This document shows positions 14,891 to 23,702 of a stretch of DNA of 40,505 bases, one piece after another; the stretch's first letter is position 1; each line of letters begins with the position of its first letter. The notes below the pieces were generated by a model that was not told the DNA's origin, made no database searches, and saw only the letters and a list, made by a program, of their open reading frames with translations. Source of the DNA: Candidatus Poribacteria bacterium (GTDB lineage Bacteria; Poribacteria; WGA-4E; WGA-3G); assembly GCA_022394775.1 (NCBI GenBank), contig JAGFCB010000046.1, positions 1-40,505 of the forward strand. Reading direction: 5' to 3'. A program made the translations under genes and the position numbers.

Positions 14891-17819
14891 ACTTGTGGAT
14901 AAGGCACTTACCTCAATCAAAAAGGTAACCGCTCGCAAATATTTTTTCTCCCGCTTGGAAAATCCATTATGGCTCAAACCCCTTGCTAAACGTGGCTGTT
15001 TTAAATACCCTCCGAAAAGTCTGCGGTTTGACGATGGCACCATTCGATTCCCTTACTGGCCAGAGATACGCTACCTCAAAAACGTATGTACCAATTTACC
15101 GAATGAAGTTATCAATTTGGTAGTGAATCTGCCGAAAGTTGATAACCCAGTTGTCTACGATGGAATTTTAGATATCGCCTTGCAGCTTACCGGAAAACAA
15201 TCGACAAAACTAAAAGACAAAATACTTGAGTATACCGGTATGGAACACCAACTCCAAACACACAAATTCGCGAAACTGTTGGAAAAATGGACAGCAGAAA
15301 ATCAAACATCAGCAGCATTGGAACTCGCAAAAATACTGGTTAAGTTTGCACCCGACCCGCAGTCAGAGAGTAAACAGAAACGCCGTATAGAAGATCCCAT
15401 GGACAGTAATACTTTGCTTAAACCTTCAGCCCGTATGCTACCTGGGGAATACCGTGATCTAATGTTAAAAGGTATCCTACCTCTCACGGAAAGTGATCCC
15501 TATAAAGTTGCCTGTATTTTGATCGATACCACAGCAAATATGATCAGTTTACGAAGACATAAACAAGACATTGACAAACCAGACGATATTTCCGAATCCT
15601 GGTGCCCGCGTCTCAAGGGGACTATTAAGAACTCCGAAACTCCTGAGGAGACCCTCGTTTATACATTGACCTTTGCATGTGAGAAGGTTTTTGAAAAAAA
15701 ACATAAGAAAATTGGGCGTTTAGATAACATTTTACGGGAACAGCAATGGAAAATCTTCAAACGCTTACGTCACCACCTATATGCCCAAAACCCGAAACAG
15801 ACTAAATCATGGATTCGGGAACTGATCTTAAATCCTGAATACTATAACCAATGGAAACATTCTTACGAATTTCGGCTAATGATACAGCACGCTTGTGAAC
15901 ACTTCGGCGATACATTTCTTACGAAAGAGGAACGCATACAGATTTTTGAAACTATTCTTGCTGGTCCATCAAAAGCAAACTATCAGGCTTGGTTAATGAA
16001 GTGGTTAGGTCGGGAATATACTGAAGAAACTGAAGAAGATTTTCTCGAATACAAACGTTTACATCATCGGATACAATTAGCACCATTTGCCCTTGTGCTC
16101 TTTGGTAAATATAAAACACGCCTCCAAAAGTTGGAAACCGAGGTCACACATAGGATTTTTGATGAAGATTACTTGCCATCAAAGCCAAAGATTACAAAAC
16201 TGTCAGTATCTAAACTTAGTCCCCGCTCATCGGAGGACATTACAAATTTATCAGATGAAGTTTTATTAGACTATATAAACAAATGGGAAGATGAAGACAA
16301 ATTTACTGAAGGAAACAAGCTTGTAGAAATTGATATTGAAGCACTTGCCAATGCTTTTCAGACCGTTTTCAGAGAGTCAATTATGCCTGATGCTAATAGG
16401 TTGAAATTCTGGATGGAAAATCGTGATGGGATTGAGAGACCCATTTACATACGTGTGATGATTTATGCGATGCAAGCACTGGTTGAAGAAAAAAACTTTG
16501 ACCAACTCAACAAGTGGTTCACATTCTGCGAATGGGTGCTTTCGCATCCAGACCGAGAACACAAACAGGACTATAAACAAGGCGATGAATCCCGACAGAA
16601 TAAGAACTGGACTAACGCTCGGAGAGCTGTTGGCGACTTCATCGGTGTATGTCTTGAAGAGGACACAAGTGTTCCTATTACTGTTCGTGAACAACTTGCA
16701 AAGATTCTGGAAATGCTTTGCACACAGTATGATTGGAACTTGGATGAGAACAATTCAAGCGGATTATATCGCAAGGACCCACTCACCGAAGGCATCAATA
16801 ATACGAGAAGCCGAGCACTGGAGGCCCTTGTCAAATTCGGTTTCTGGCTACGGAGACATGAACCTCAATGTAAAGTCCTTGAAGTAACAACGCTTCTTGA
16901 AAAACGGTTCTCCTCAGAAACAGATTATCCTCTCACACCACCTGAATATGCTATTTTGGGTATGTACTATCCTTCGCTTTGCAGTTTCAACGAAAAATGG
17001 GCAATTGCGTATAAATCTGATATATTCCCACAAACGCAAAGTAAACGTCAAGAATGGTACGCAGCATTTAGTAGTTTTATACTCTGTAATTCCGCAAATA
17101 AGCGTCTATATGAGATTTTTAAAGACGACTTCACTTTTGCATTACAACACATATCTGATTTCAAAAGGCACGATCTTATCGCACAACAACCCATTGATGT
17201 CTTCAGTGAACGTCTTTTTAACTATTACCTGTGGGAGATGTTCCCACTCAAAGGTCAAGAGAGTCTACTTGAACAATTTTACCAGCAAACTGACGAAAAA
17301 CCAGAAGTTTGGGCAAATTTATTCAACAATATAGGACATCGCTTGTCGAGCACCGGAAAAGATTTAGATCAAAGTATGAAAGAGAGAATAAAGAAATTTT
17401 TTGATTGGCGACTTAAACAGGAAGAACCGGCAGAACTCCGATATTTTACCTATTGGTTGCAAGCCGAGTGTTTGGAGGCTAAATGGCGATTGAAGTCATA
17501 TTCCAAAGTCATAGATGTATGCAAAGCAAAAGATTGCGAAGTAGAAAATTGGGAAATCTATTTAAACGAGTTATGTCAAATGCTTCCAAAACATACTGCT
17601 AAGGTAATTGAGTGCTTCGCAAAACTAACCGACGGTATTCATGATAACATCTACATTCAGACAGAGGAAGCAAAAACTATCCTAATAGCAGGGCTTCACA
17701 GCTCAGATACCATTGTATATAAGAATGCAGAACGCGCCCTTAGTAACCTACTCCGCGCTAATAAAATGGAATATATGGACCTTGTCATTGACAAAGACGA
17801 ACAAACTTTGGAAGAATAA
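14862..17819 (+). CDS. Unrecognised large helical-repeat-like protein (985 aa), coupled to Res
   Basis: The ATG at 14862 has AAGGAG 5 bases upstream, so this start is firm although it lies inside the preceding gene. The N-terminus has a distinctive stretch, FFSRLENPLWLKPLAKRG, then CFKYPPKSL and FPYWPEIRYL (about 28-70). I associate this with large uncharacterised proteins near defence genes but cannot name it. The rest looks like alpha-solenoid: repeated amphipathic helices rich in Leu, Trp, Glu and Lys. No Walker, nuclease or methyltransferase motif is visible. The stop overlaps the Res ATG by one base (TAATG), so it is tightly co-expressed with Res. A sensor, scaffold or regulator role is inference only. 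Confidence 0.8.
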   Translation: MKSWTKPTDELVDKALTSIKKVTARKYFFSRLENPLWLKPLAKRGCFKYPPKSLRFDDGTIRFPYWPEIRYLKNVCTNLPNEVINLVVNLPKVDNPVVYDGILDIALQLTGKQSTKLKDKILEYTGMEHQLQTHKFAKLLEKWTAENQTSAALELAKILVKFAPDPQSESKQKRRIEDPMDSNTLLKPSARMLPGEYRDLMLKGILPLTESDPYKVACILIDTTANMISLRRHKQDIDKPDDISESWCPRLKGTIKNSETPEETLVYTLTFACEKVFEKKHKKIGRLDNILREQQWKIFKRLRHHLYAQNPKQTKSWIRELILNPEYYNQWKHSYEFRLMIQHACEHFGDTFLTKEERIQIFETILAGPSKANYQAWLMKWLGREYTEETEEDFLEYKRLHHRIQLAPFALVLFGKYKTRLQKLETEVTHRIFDEDYLPSKPKITKLSVSKLSPRSSEDITNLSDEVLLDYINKWEDEDKFTEGNKLVEIDIEALANAFQTVFRESIMPDANRLKFWMENRDGIERPIYIRVMIYAMQALVEEKNFDQLNKWFTFCEWVLSHPDREHKQDYKQGDESRQNKNWTNARRAVGDFIGVCLEEDTSVPITVREQLAKILEMLCTQYDWNLDENNSSGLYRKDPLTEGINNTRSRALEALVKFGFWLRRHEPQCKVLEVTTLLEKRFSSETDYPLTPPEYAILGMYYPSLCSFNEKWAIAYKSDIFPQTQSKRQEWYAAFSSFILCNSANKRLYEIFKDDFTFALQHISDFKRHDLIAQQPIDVFSERLFNYYLWEMFPLKGQESLLEQFYQQTDEKPEVWANLFNNIGHRLSSTGKDLDQSMKERIKKFFDWRLKQEEPAELRYFTYWLQAECLEAKWRLKSYSKVIDVCKAKDCEVENWEIYLNELCQMLPKHTAKVIECFAKLTDGIHDNIYIQTEEAKTILIAGLHSSDTIVYKNAERALSNLLRANKMEYMDLVIDKDEQTLEE

Positions 17820-20371
17820 TGCTTGAGCAATTCCTTCATGAACAACTTGAAATCGCATTCAACTACGGGGTCCCTAAACCTGAAATACCCGGTAGCATTA
17901 CGCAAAACCTGAATCCTATATTTGAATTGCGTCCCTACCAAGAAAACGCGTTTGCAAGTTTCCTTCACTACTTCAACACCGACCTCCCCGGTAAAGAAAA
18001 ACCCCTACACCTGCTATTCAACATGGCAACGGGCAGTGGTAAAACCCTCATCATGGCAGGTCTGATTCTCTACCTCTATGAGAAAGGCTACCGCAACTTC
18101 CTCTTTTTCGTCAACTCCACCAATATCATAGAAAAAACAAAAGACAACTTCCTTAACCCGAGTGCCGCAAAATACCTTTTTAGTGAAAATATCGACTTGG
18201 ATGGAAAACGTGTCCCTATAACACAGGTGGACAATTTTGACGGGGTGAACGAAAACGACATCAACATCTGCTTCACTACAATCCAGCAGCTCCACATCGA
18301 CATGACAACGCAGAAGGAAAATGCTTTAACTTACGAAAATTTCGCAGGTCAGAAAATTGTGCTATTAGCAGATGAAGCGCACCATATAAATGTCAGCACA
18401 AAATCTCAACAAGGAATGGAACTGTTTGAAAGTTGGGAGAACACGGTAGAACGTATCTTCAAGTCCAATCAAGCCAATCTACTCTTAGAATTCACCGCTA
18501 CACACGATTACGAAACACCTATGATGGTAGAAAAATATCGGAATAAGATTATCAATCGTTATGATCTGATAAACTTTCGGAATGATAAGTTTTCAAAAGA
18601 GATTGAACTTGTGCACGCCGATTTGGACATGCCGTTACGTATATTACAGGCACTCATTCTCAACCAATACAAGCAGGAGGTTTCGAGAAAATATAAGATT
18701 CAACTAAAACCCGTTATCCTATTCAAGGAAAAAACTATTCAGCGTTCGCAAGAAAACAAAGATAAGTTTCATAAACTGATTGACCAACTCACCGAAAACC
18801 AAATTGATAGTGTTCACAGATCGGATCTTCCAACTGTTCAACGGGCATTCCGTTTTTTCGATGAAAATGGAATCAGTACCGAACAACTGATACAACGCTT
18901 GAAATCGGAATTTCGTGAGGATTACTGTCTTTCAGTTAACAGTAAAGAACAGAGAGAAGCTTATCAAATTCCAATTAATACACTCGAAGATAAGGATAAT
19001 CCAATTCGCGCCATCTTTGCCGTGCAGCAACTCAACGAGGGGTGGGATGTGCTAAACCTCTTTGACATTGTCCGCTGTTACGAGACTCGAGATTCAGGAA
19101 AAACGACAGTCTCTGAAGCGCAACTCATCGGACGCGGTGCCCGTTACTTCCCTTTTGTCCTGCCAAACCACCCAGACAAGTTCCGTCGTAAGTTTGACGA
19201 AAACCTCGACCATGAACTCCGCGTGCTGGAAGAACTTCATTACCACAGCATTCACGATTCGCGCTACATCTCCGAAATCCGCACTGCATTAATTGAACAA
19301 GGTATGATGGACGAACGCCTTGTGACTCGCGAACTGAAGTTGAAGGACAAGTTTAAGAAAACCCATTTTTACAAATACGGCGTTATCTATCTCAATGATC
19401 AGGTCCCGAAAGACTATCAACATGTCCAATCTTTTGACGATCTTGCGAATCTAAGCGTGAAACAGAAAAACTATGAATATACTATCCATACGGGTTCCGC
19501 AGGTGAAACGACTGCGATGGAAGAGGGCACAACACCGAAGCAACAAAACGGCGATGGAAGGGATATACCCGTCGTTGATATTGAACAGCATATTCTCAGA
19601 TCCGCAATTGCCCGCAATCCGTTTTTTACCTTTGCATCGCTTAAACAGTATTTTCCACACTTGGCATCCATTCGCGAATTTATCACTTCAGAAAATTATC
19701 TGGGCGGTTTAGCAATCACTTTCAAAGGAGATCTCTTGCACTTGGAAGCGAATCGTCCAGCAAAGTTGGCAGCGTCCGAAGGATTGTTAAGTCAAATCGA
19801 GACCGAAATTCGGCAACAAATTACTGAATACGAAGGCACAAAACACTTTCGACCGAAACAGGTCCATGATATTTTCAAAGATAAACTCCTGAAATTCGAT
19901 GCACGAAACCCACGTGCCACCATTGATAAACAATTTGAAGATCAAGACTGGTTTCCTTTCAACAGGCTTTACGGCACGAGCGAAGAAAAAGCCTTCGTAG
20001 ATCTGTTAATCAGAAAGATTAAAGATTTAGCCATAGATTACGACGAAATCTATCTACTTCGCAACGAAGGACATTTTGCTATCTATAACTTCTCTGATGG
20101 GCAAGCGTTTTATCCCGATTTCGCCTTGTTCCTTCAAGAGAAAAAGGGAAAAGTGGTATGTTATCAATTTTTCGTTGAACCTAAAGGTAAATTCCTCCAA
20201 GCGCATGACCAATGGAAAGAAGACTTCATGCGCGATATTACGACCAAGTTTAAGGATAAACGCCTGACCTTTGAAAACACAAAATACCGGTTGATTGGCT
20301 TGCCATTCTATAATGAAGAAAATGAAAATCCTTTCTGGGATGCCCTCAGTGCCACATTAACGACCATTTAA
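17819..20371 (+). CDS. res: Type III restriction enzyme, Res subunit (helicase-nuclease)
   Basis: This 850-aa protein is the ATP-dependent restriction subunit. Superfamily 2 helicase motifs are intact: Q-like LRPYQENAF, Walker A MATGSGKT (69-76), DEAHH (185-189), FTATHDYETP and motif VI QLIGRGARYFPF. The C-terminal nuclease has PD-(D/E)xK-type residues in FYPDFALFLQ...YQFFVEPKG. Type III Res works in a complex with Mod and cuts some 25 bp from the site after communication between two sites. Here Mod lies about 8 kb upstream instead of adjacent. The ATG overlaps the stop of the 985-aa gene (TAATG), placing Res third in an operon with two unrecognised proteins. Confidence 0.93.
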   Translation: MLEQFLHEQLEIAFNYGVPKPEIPGSITQNLNPIFELRPYQENAFASFLHYFNTDLPGKEKPLHLLFNMATGSGKTLIMAGLILYLYEKGYRNFLFFVNSTNIIEKTKDNFLNPSAAKYLFSENIDLDGKRVPITQVDNFDGVNENDINICFTTIQQLHIDMTTQKENALTYENFAGQKIVLLADEAHHINVSTKSQQGMELFESWENTVERIFKSNQANLLLEFTATHDYETPMMVEKYRNKIINRYDLINFRNDKFSKEIELVHADLDMPLRILQALILNQYKQEVSRKYKIQLKPVILFKEKTIQRSQENKDKFHKLIDQLTENQIDSVHRSDLPTVQRAFRFFDENGISTEQLIQRLKSEFREDYCLSVNSKEQREAYQIPINTLEDKDNPIRAIFAVQQLNEGWDVLNLFDIVRCYETRDSGKTTVSEAQLIGRGARYFPFVLPNHPDKFRRKFDENLDHELRVLEELHYHSIHDSRYISEIRTALIEQGMMDERLVTRELKLKDKFKKTHFYKYGVIYLNDQVPKDYQHVQSFDDLANLSVKQKNYEYTIHTGSAGETTAMEEGTTPKQQNGDGRDIPVVDIEQHILRSAIARNPFFTFASLKQYFPHLASIREFITSENYLGGLAITFKGDLLHLEANRPAKLAASEGLLSQIETEIRQQITEYEGTKHFRPKQVHDIFKDKLLKFDARNPRATIDKQFEDQDWFPFNRLYGTSEEKAFVDLLIRKIKDLAIDYDEIYLLRNEGHFAIYNFSDGQAFYPDFALFLQEKKGKVVCYQFFVEPKGKFLQAHDQWKEDFMRDITTKFKDKRLTFENTKYRLIGLPFYNEENENPFWDALSATLTTI

Positions 20372-20395
20372 ATATTGCAATTTCATAAAATTAAT

Positions 20396-20426
20396 TTGAC
20401 TTTTTTCCGCCTAAATATGATATAAT
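20396..20426 (+). promoter_or_regulatory. Sigma-70-like promoter upstream of the exported-protein pair
   Basis: TTGACT (20396-20401) and TATAAT (20421-20426) with a 19-base spacer, about 85 bases before the 20512 gene. The spacer is long, so strength is uncertain. Confidence 0.45.
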
Positions 20427-20440
20427 CAGAATAATATAGA

Positions 20441-20466
20441 GTCTTCGGCTTCAAGCCATCGAAGAC
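20441..20466 (+). other. Leader hairpin GTCTTCG/CGAAGAC
   Basis: GTCTTCG (20441-20447) pairs with CGAAGAC (20460-20466), with further GGCTT/AAGCC pairing inside. It would lie in the 5' leader of the 20512 transcript. No T run follows, so it is more a leader or mRNA-stability structure than a terminator. Confidence 0.4.
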
Positions 20467-20511
20467 ATTCCTATTACAAAACCCTTAACCTATCGATTTT
20501 AGGAGCAGATC

Positions 20512-21240
20512 ATGAAAACGAAACATCTCTCAACCATAGTTTTCGGATTCACAGTAAGTCTACTTTTAACGTTTGTATGGGTGATTCAAGTGCCAGCAGA
20601 AAACCGAGTCTCCGAGTTGGAAGGCGGCTTGCAAATCTGGATTGACGTAGGCACTGAACCGAGCAATCGCGAAGGCGCAGATACCTTCAAACTCGGCAAA
20701 GACGACGATTTAGCACAAGATTTTTTGGCAGGTAAGGCAAAAGCTGAGCGCGACGGTTCGGATATTGGCGGTCCCGCCATAGGTGATGATGTAGTGATCG
20801 CGCTTGCTGGTAGCGTCGGTAGTGCATTCATCGAATATAACTTCGATAGTCCTGTAGCTGGTGATGCGTTTATCTACTGCCGTGTCGGAGACACTCGAGG
20901 CGGCGGACAATCGATGTTTATCGTTCTCAACAGCGAAGACCACGAAGGAGACGGGTTGATTATTGACACACCCGGCAATTGGGCGTGGGCTTCTGGTAGA
21001 GATAACACAACCAAATCTCCAACGCAAGCAGTTGTAGGCGTAAACACCATCCGGATTGTCCCACGGGAAGCTGAAGCGACGAAAGAAACTTTGATGGACA
21101 TCATCATGATTTCTTCAACAGATTTCGCACCGGATGACGATATGTTCAAAAACGCTTCACCGTTAGGTGGCGATCCAACGCCTGTTCAGCCAGCGGATAA
21201 GTTAGCGACAACGTGGGGAGCTATCAAAAATAGTTTTTAA
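20512..21240 (+). CDS. Exported protein with C-terminal TTWGxIK tail (copy 1 of a tandem pair)
   Basis: This is a 242-aa protein with a Sec signal peptide (residues 1-30: basic start, hydrophobic core LSTIVFGFTVSLLLTFVWVI, then VPA-E). AGGAG lies upstream of the ATG. The mature part opens with LEGGLQIWID, has RGGGQSMFIVLNS in a beta-rich core, and ends KLATTWGAIKNSF. The neighbouring gene encodes a related protein with the same blocks (LEGGWQIWI, RGGGQSWFIVLNS, NTVRIQPRE). The core may be a carbohydrate-binding jelly roll, but I cannot name the family. The tail recurs at 28955-29623 and may be a sorting or attachment signal. Confidence 0.8.
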   Translation: MKTKHLSTIVFGFTVSLLLTFVWVIQVPAENRVSELEGGLQIWIDVGTEPSNREGADTFKLGKDDDLAQDFLAGKAKAERDGSDIGGPAIGDDVVIALAGSVGSAFIEYNFDSPVAGDAFIYCRVGDTRGGGQSMFIVLNSEDHEGDGLIIDTPGNWAWASGRDNTTKSPTQAVVGVNTIRIVPREAEATKETLMDIIMISSTDFAPDDDMFKNASPLGGDPTPVQPADKLATTWGAIKNSF

Positions 21241-21285
21241 ATTAACCCGTCCTACGAGTCAATCAGATTTACATTCTTAATCTTC

Positions 21286-21347
21286 TGTGGGTGCGCTTTG
21301 GAAATACTGCGTATACAGATAGCGCGCGGTCGCAAAACGCACCTACA
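21286..21347. repeat. Imperfect inverted repeat TGTRGGTGCG..., nested in an outer repeat
   Basis: TGTGGGTGCGCTTT (21286-21299) pairs with AAAACGCACCTACA (21334-21347) at 12 of 14 positions. An outer pair, GATTTACA (21266-21273) and TGTAAATC (21362-21369), encloses it. A related single GGTAGGTGCGGTTT occurs near 27451. It occupies the gap between the two tandem exported-protein genes and looks like a small element remnant. Confidence 0.5.
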
Positions 21348-21457
21348 TATAACGGCGTTTGTGTAAATCCAACGAATGTGTCACTGTTTGTGTGGAGTGG
21401 CAGGATTAAGCAACTTGATGAATCGTGCCGCTACACGTAGACATCAAGGAGGGAACC

Positions 21458-22132
21458 GTGAGACGCGTAAATCTATCAACAAAGTTTTCTATAGTCATAA
21501 TCAGCCTATTTTTGACAATACTGTTCATACTGCCAGTCTCAGCCGTAAAGGAGTGGCGTGAATCAAAACTCGAAGGCGGTTGGCAAATCTGGATCTCAGC
21601 AGCACTTTTTGATAAAGCGGAAGCACTCAAACCCGGCAAGAGTGAGAAGAAATTGGCGGGCAAAGCACAGAAACCATGGTTAGCTGAAGATATCCTGATT
21701 GCTCCAGCAGCAGCAGGATTCGCAGACTATGAGTTTGAGAGTCCTGTCGCAGGAAAGGCATACATTTGGGGCAGAGTCGCAGATTTTCGAGGCGGCGGAC
21801 AGTCCTGGTTTATTGTCCTTAACAGCGACAACATCGCTGACGCTGGCGACAGCTTGGTAATTGATACACACGGACCCGTATGGACATGGAGCGGCGGCAG
21901 AGATAAACCCGAATCACAATCCCCAACGGATTTAAAAAAAGGGACCAACACCGTCCGTATTCAACCGCGAGAAGCAGCCGCTGGCCTCGAGCCTTTATTT
22001 GATGTCTTTATGATCTCAAGTGAATCGTTCAAACCGACAGACGAAGATTACGAAAAAGCCAAAGAAGGTCTACCCGTCGTGCCAGCGGGTAAACTCACAA
22101 CGACATGGGGCGCTATTAAGCATCGTTTTTAG
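21458..22132 (+). CDS. Exported protein with C-terminal TTWGxIK tail (copy 2 of a tandem pair)
   Basis: This 224-aa protein starts at GTG 21458, chosen because AAGGAGGG lies 4 bases upstream. An ATG at 21425 in the same frame would add 11 residues ahead of the signal peptide. The signal peptide is about residues 1-29 (LSTKFSIVIISLFLTILFILPVSA). The mature part shares LEGGWQIWI, YEFESPVAGKAYIWGRVADFRGGGQSWFIVLNSDN in pattern, and NTVRIQPREA with copy 1, and ends KLTTTWGAIKHRF. The two are clearly paralogues from a tandem duplication that have since diverged strongly. Function is unknown; probably surface or periplasmic. Confidence 0.8.
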   Translation: MRRVNLSTKFSIVIISLFLTILFILPVSAVKEWRESKLEGGWQIWISAALFDKAEALKPGKSEKKLAGKAQKPWLAEDILIAPAAAGFADYEFESPVAGKAYIWGRVADFRGGGQSWFIVLNSDNIADAGDSLVIDTHGPVWTWSGGRDKPESQSPTDLKKGTNTVRIQPREAAAGLEPLFDVFMISSESFKPTDEDYEKAKEGLPVVPAGKLTTTWGAIKHRF

Positions 22133-22146
22133 AAAATTGACGAACT

Positions 22147-22190
22147 GACAGAGTTGGGATACCTTGACACGAGATGTCTACAACTCTGTC
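22147..22190 (+). promoter_or_regulatory. Inverted repeat enclosing the flippase start codon
   Basis: GACAGAGTTG (22147-22156) and CAACTCTGTC (22181-22190) are perfect complements with a 24-base loop that holds the proposed ATG (22174). In mRNA this would form a hairpin presenting or hiding the start site. Confidence 0.45.
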
Positions 22191-23583
22191 TACTTCAAAC
22201 ACGTCCTTCAACCACTTCATGCCGAATAATGCGTCCCAAACAGATCCCTCTCTCCTCAAAAATGTCCTTGTTATTACACCGATCAGCCTGATTGGACGGG
22301 CAGGCACATTTCTTATCTACGTTGCCCTTGCCAATTGGTTCGGCGATCCAGTCGAGATGGACTTTATCTACTACTATTGGGGGATCGCCATATTCTTGAT
22401 CGAGCTGCTCAGCGCTGCCTCTGCCTATTCTGTTCTCGTCCCCTTGTTAGCTGAAGCCCGTGCGAAAGGTGAAACTGAGGCGCGACGCTGTGTACAATCC
22501 ATTTTTTCCCGCTATATTACCGTAATGCCGTGGCTCTGCTGCCTGCTCGTCGCTATTTCGTGGACAATCTCACAACGCTTCTTACCAGATGCTCAACTCT
22601 CCTCTGTTGCCACAATCAGTATCGTGTGTGGATTCCTCTGTTTTACGATTATCGCATCAGTGCGTTGGATGCTCAAGGCGATATTAGACACTTATCAAGC
22701 ATTTCAACTCCCCGTCATTATACAAGCATTCCGCGCTGTCATCGTCATCGCGATTATCTACCTCGGCAAGCCATCGTTAACGTGGTTCAGTATACCATTG
22801 GCACTGATCCTCGGTGAACTTTTCCAAGTGATTGTGCTGTTTCCGAGATGCTGCACTGTCCTGAATCTGCAAGTACGGCACCTGAAACTCACTTTACAAG
22901 AAACACCGTACACCAAGCAGTTCCTGCACCAATGTCTATTAATGATGGGTGCTGCGATCGCCGATGGAATAAACCCAGTCGTTGACAGAGGAATGGGGAG
23001 TACATTAGGTGCGAGTTCCGTCTCGAAACTTGATTACGCACTCCGCTTGTGCGCGATTCCCGAAACACTCACAGGTGTAACACTTCCCGTTCTCCTCTCG
23101 CATTGGGCAAAAATATCTTCATCTGAACTGCAATCAAAAAACGGTTCAACTGCTAACGACGCAGAATTACAGCGAAGTGTCTGGCGAGGGGTTGTTGCAC
23201 TTTTCGTGCTGATGGCACCATTCTTGGCAGGCTTTTATCTTTTCCGCGAGAACATCGTCTCAATTTTGTTTGGACACGGCGAATTATCGGAGGCAGGACA
23301 ATCCCATATTGCTTCACTGCTCGGCATTTATCTATTAGGGATGCTTCCGCGTTTGATGAGTCGGTTACTCATTCGAGCGCATCTGGCGCGTCAAGCACAC
23401 AGGACCGTCGTCACAGCAACCCTCATCAGGCTTGTCCTAAATCCATTTCTCAACTATCTATTCATGCGGTATTGGGGATTGGAGGGGATCGCTTGGTCAA
23501 CAGCGTTATTGTCTTACCCGATTCTCGCGTACATAGCGATCACATTTTGGTGGGGTCAAAGGAACAGGCAAACTAAACCATAG
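22174..23583 (+). CDS. MurJ/MVF-family integral membrane flippase
   Basis: This 469-aa multi-spanning membrane protein of the MOP superfamily most resembles MurJ, the lipid II flippase. Evidence is about 12-14 hydrophobic segments and MVF-like features: a first helix LISLIGRAGTF-like segment, VDRGMGSTLGASSVSKLDYALRL in the middle, and LPVLLSHWA after it. It could instead export another polyprenyl-linked glycan. The start at 22174 has a weak Shine-Dalgarno sequence. An ATG at 22219 is possible. It is convergent with the glycerophosphodiesterase gene. Its last codons overlap a remnant of that gene's original 3' end (see 23579-23702). Confidence 0.82.
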   Translation: MSTTLSTSNTSFNHFMPNNASQTDPSLLKNVLVITPISLIGRAGTFLIYVALANWFGDPVEMDFIYYYWGIAIFLIELLSAASAYSVLVPLLAEARAKGETEARRCVQSIFSRYITVMPWLCCLLVAISWTISQRFLPDAQLSSVATISIVCGFLCFTIIASVRWMLKAILDTYQAFQLPVIIQAFRAVIVIAIIYLGKPSLTWFSIPLALILGELFQVIVLFPRCCTVLNLQVRHLKLTLQETPYTKQFLHQCLLMMGAAIADGINPVVDRGMGSTLGASSVSKLDYALRLCAIPETLTGVTLPVLLSHWAKISSSELQSKNGSTANDAELQRSVWRGVVALFVLMAPFLAGFYLFRENIVSILFGHGELSEAGQSHIASLLGIYLLGMLPRLMSRLLIRAHLARQAHRTVVTATLIRLVLNPFLNYLFMRYWGLEGIAWSTALLSYPILAYIAITFWWGQRNRQTKP

Positions 23584-23702
23584 CGAAACGTTTAGGATAA
23601 TTTGTCTCCTTCGCTGGCGGGGTTTGGAACCCCGCCTTCTATAAGTGTATCGTTAATTGTCGGTTTTACTATAAATCATAGCGAAACGTTCAGGATAATT
23701 TG
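23579..23702. mobile_element. 72-bp palindromic element flanked by a 26-bp direct repeat
   Basis: The stretches 23579-23604 and 23677-23702 are identical at 25 of 26 positions. Between them is a 72-bp element with the palindrome GGCGGGGTT-TGG-AACCCCGCC-like core (23616-23636). Its right end, GTTTTACTATA, is the same terminal repeat as at 2729-2739. No matching left terminal repeat is seen. The direct repeats are a duplicated 3' end of the glycerophosphodiesterase gene. Confidence 0.65.
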
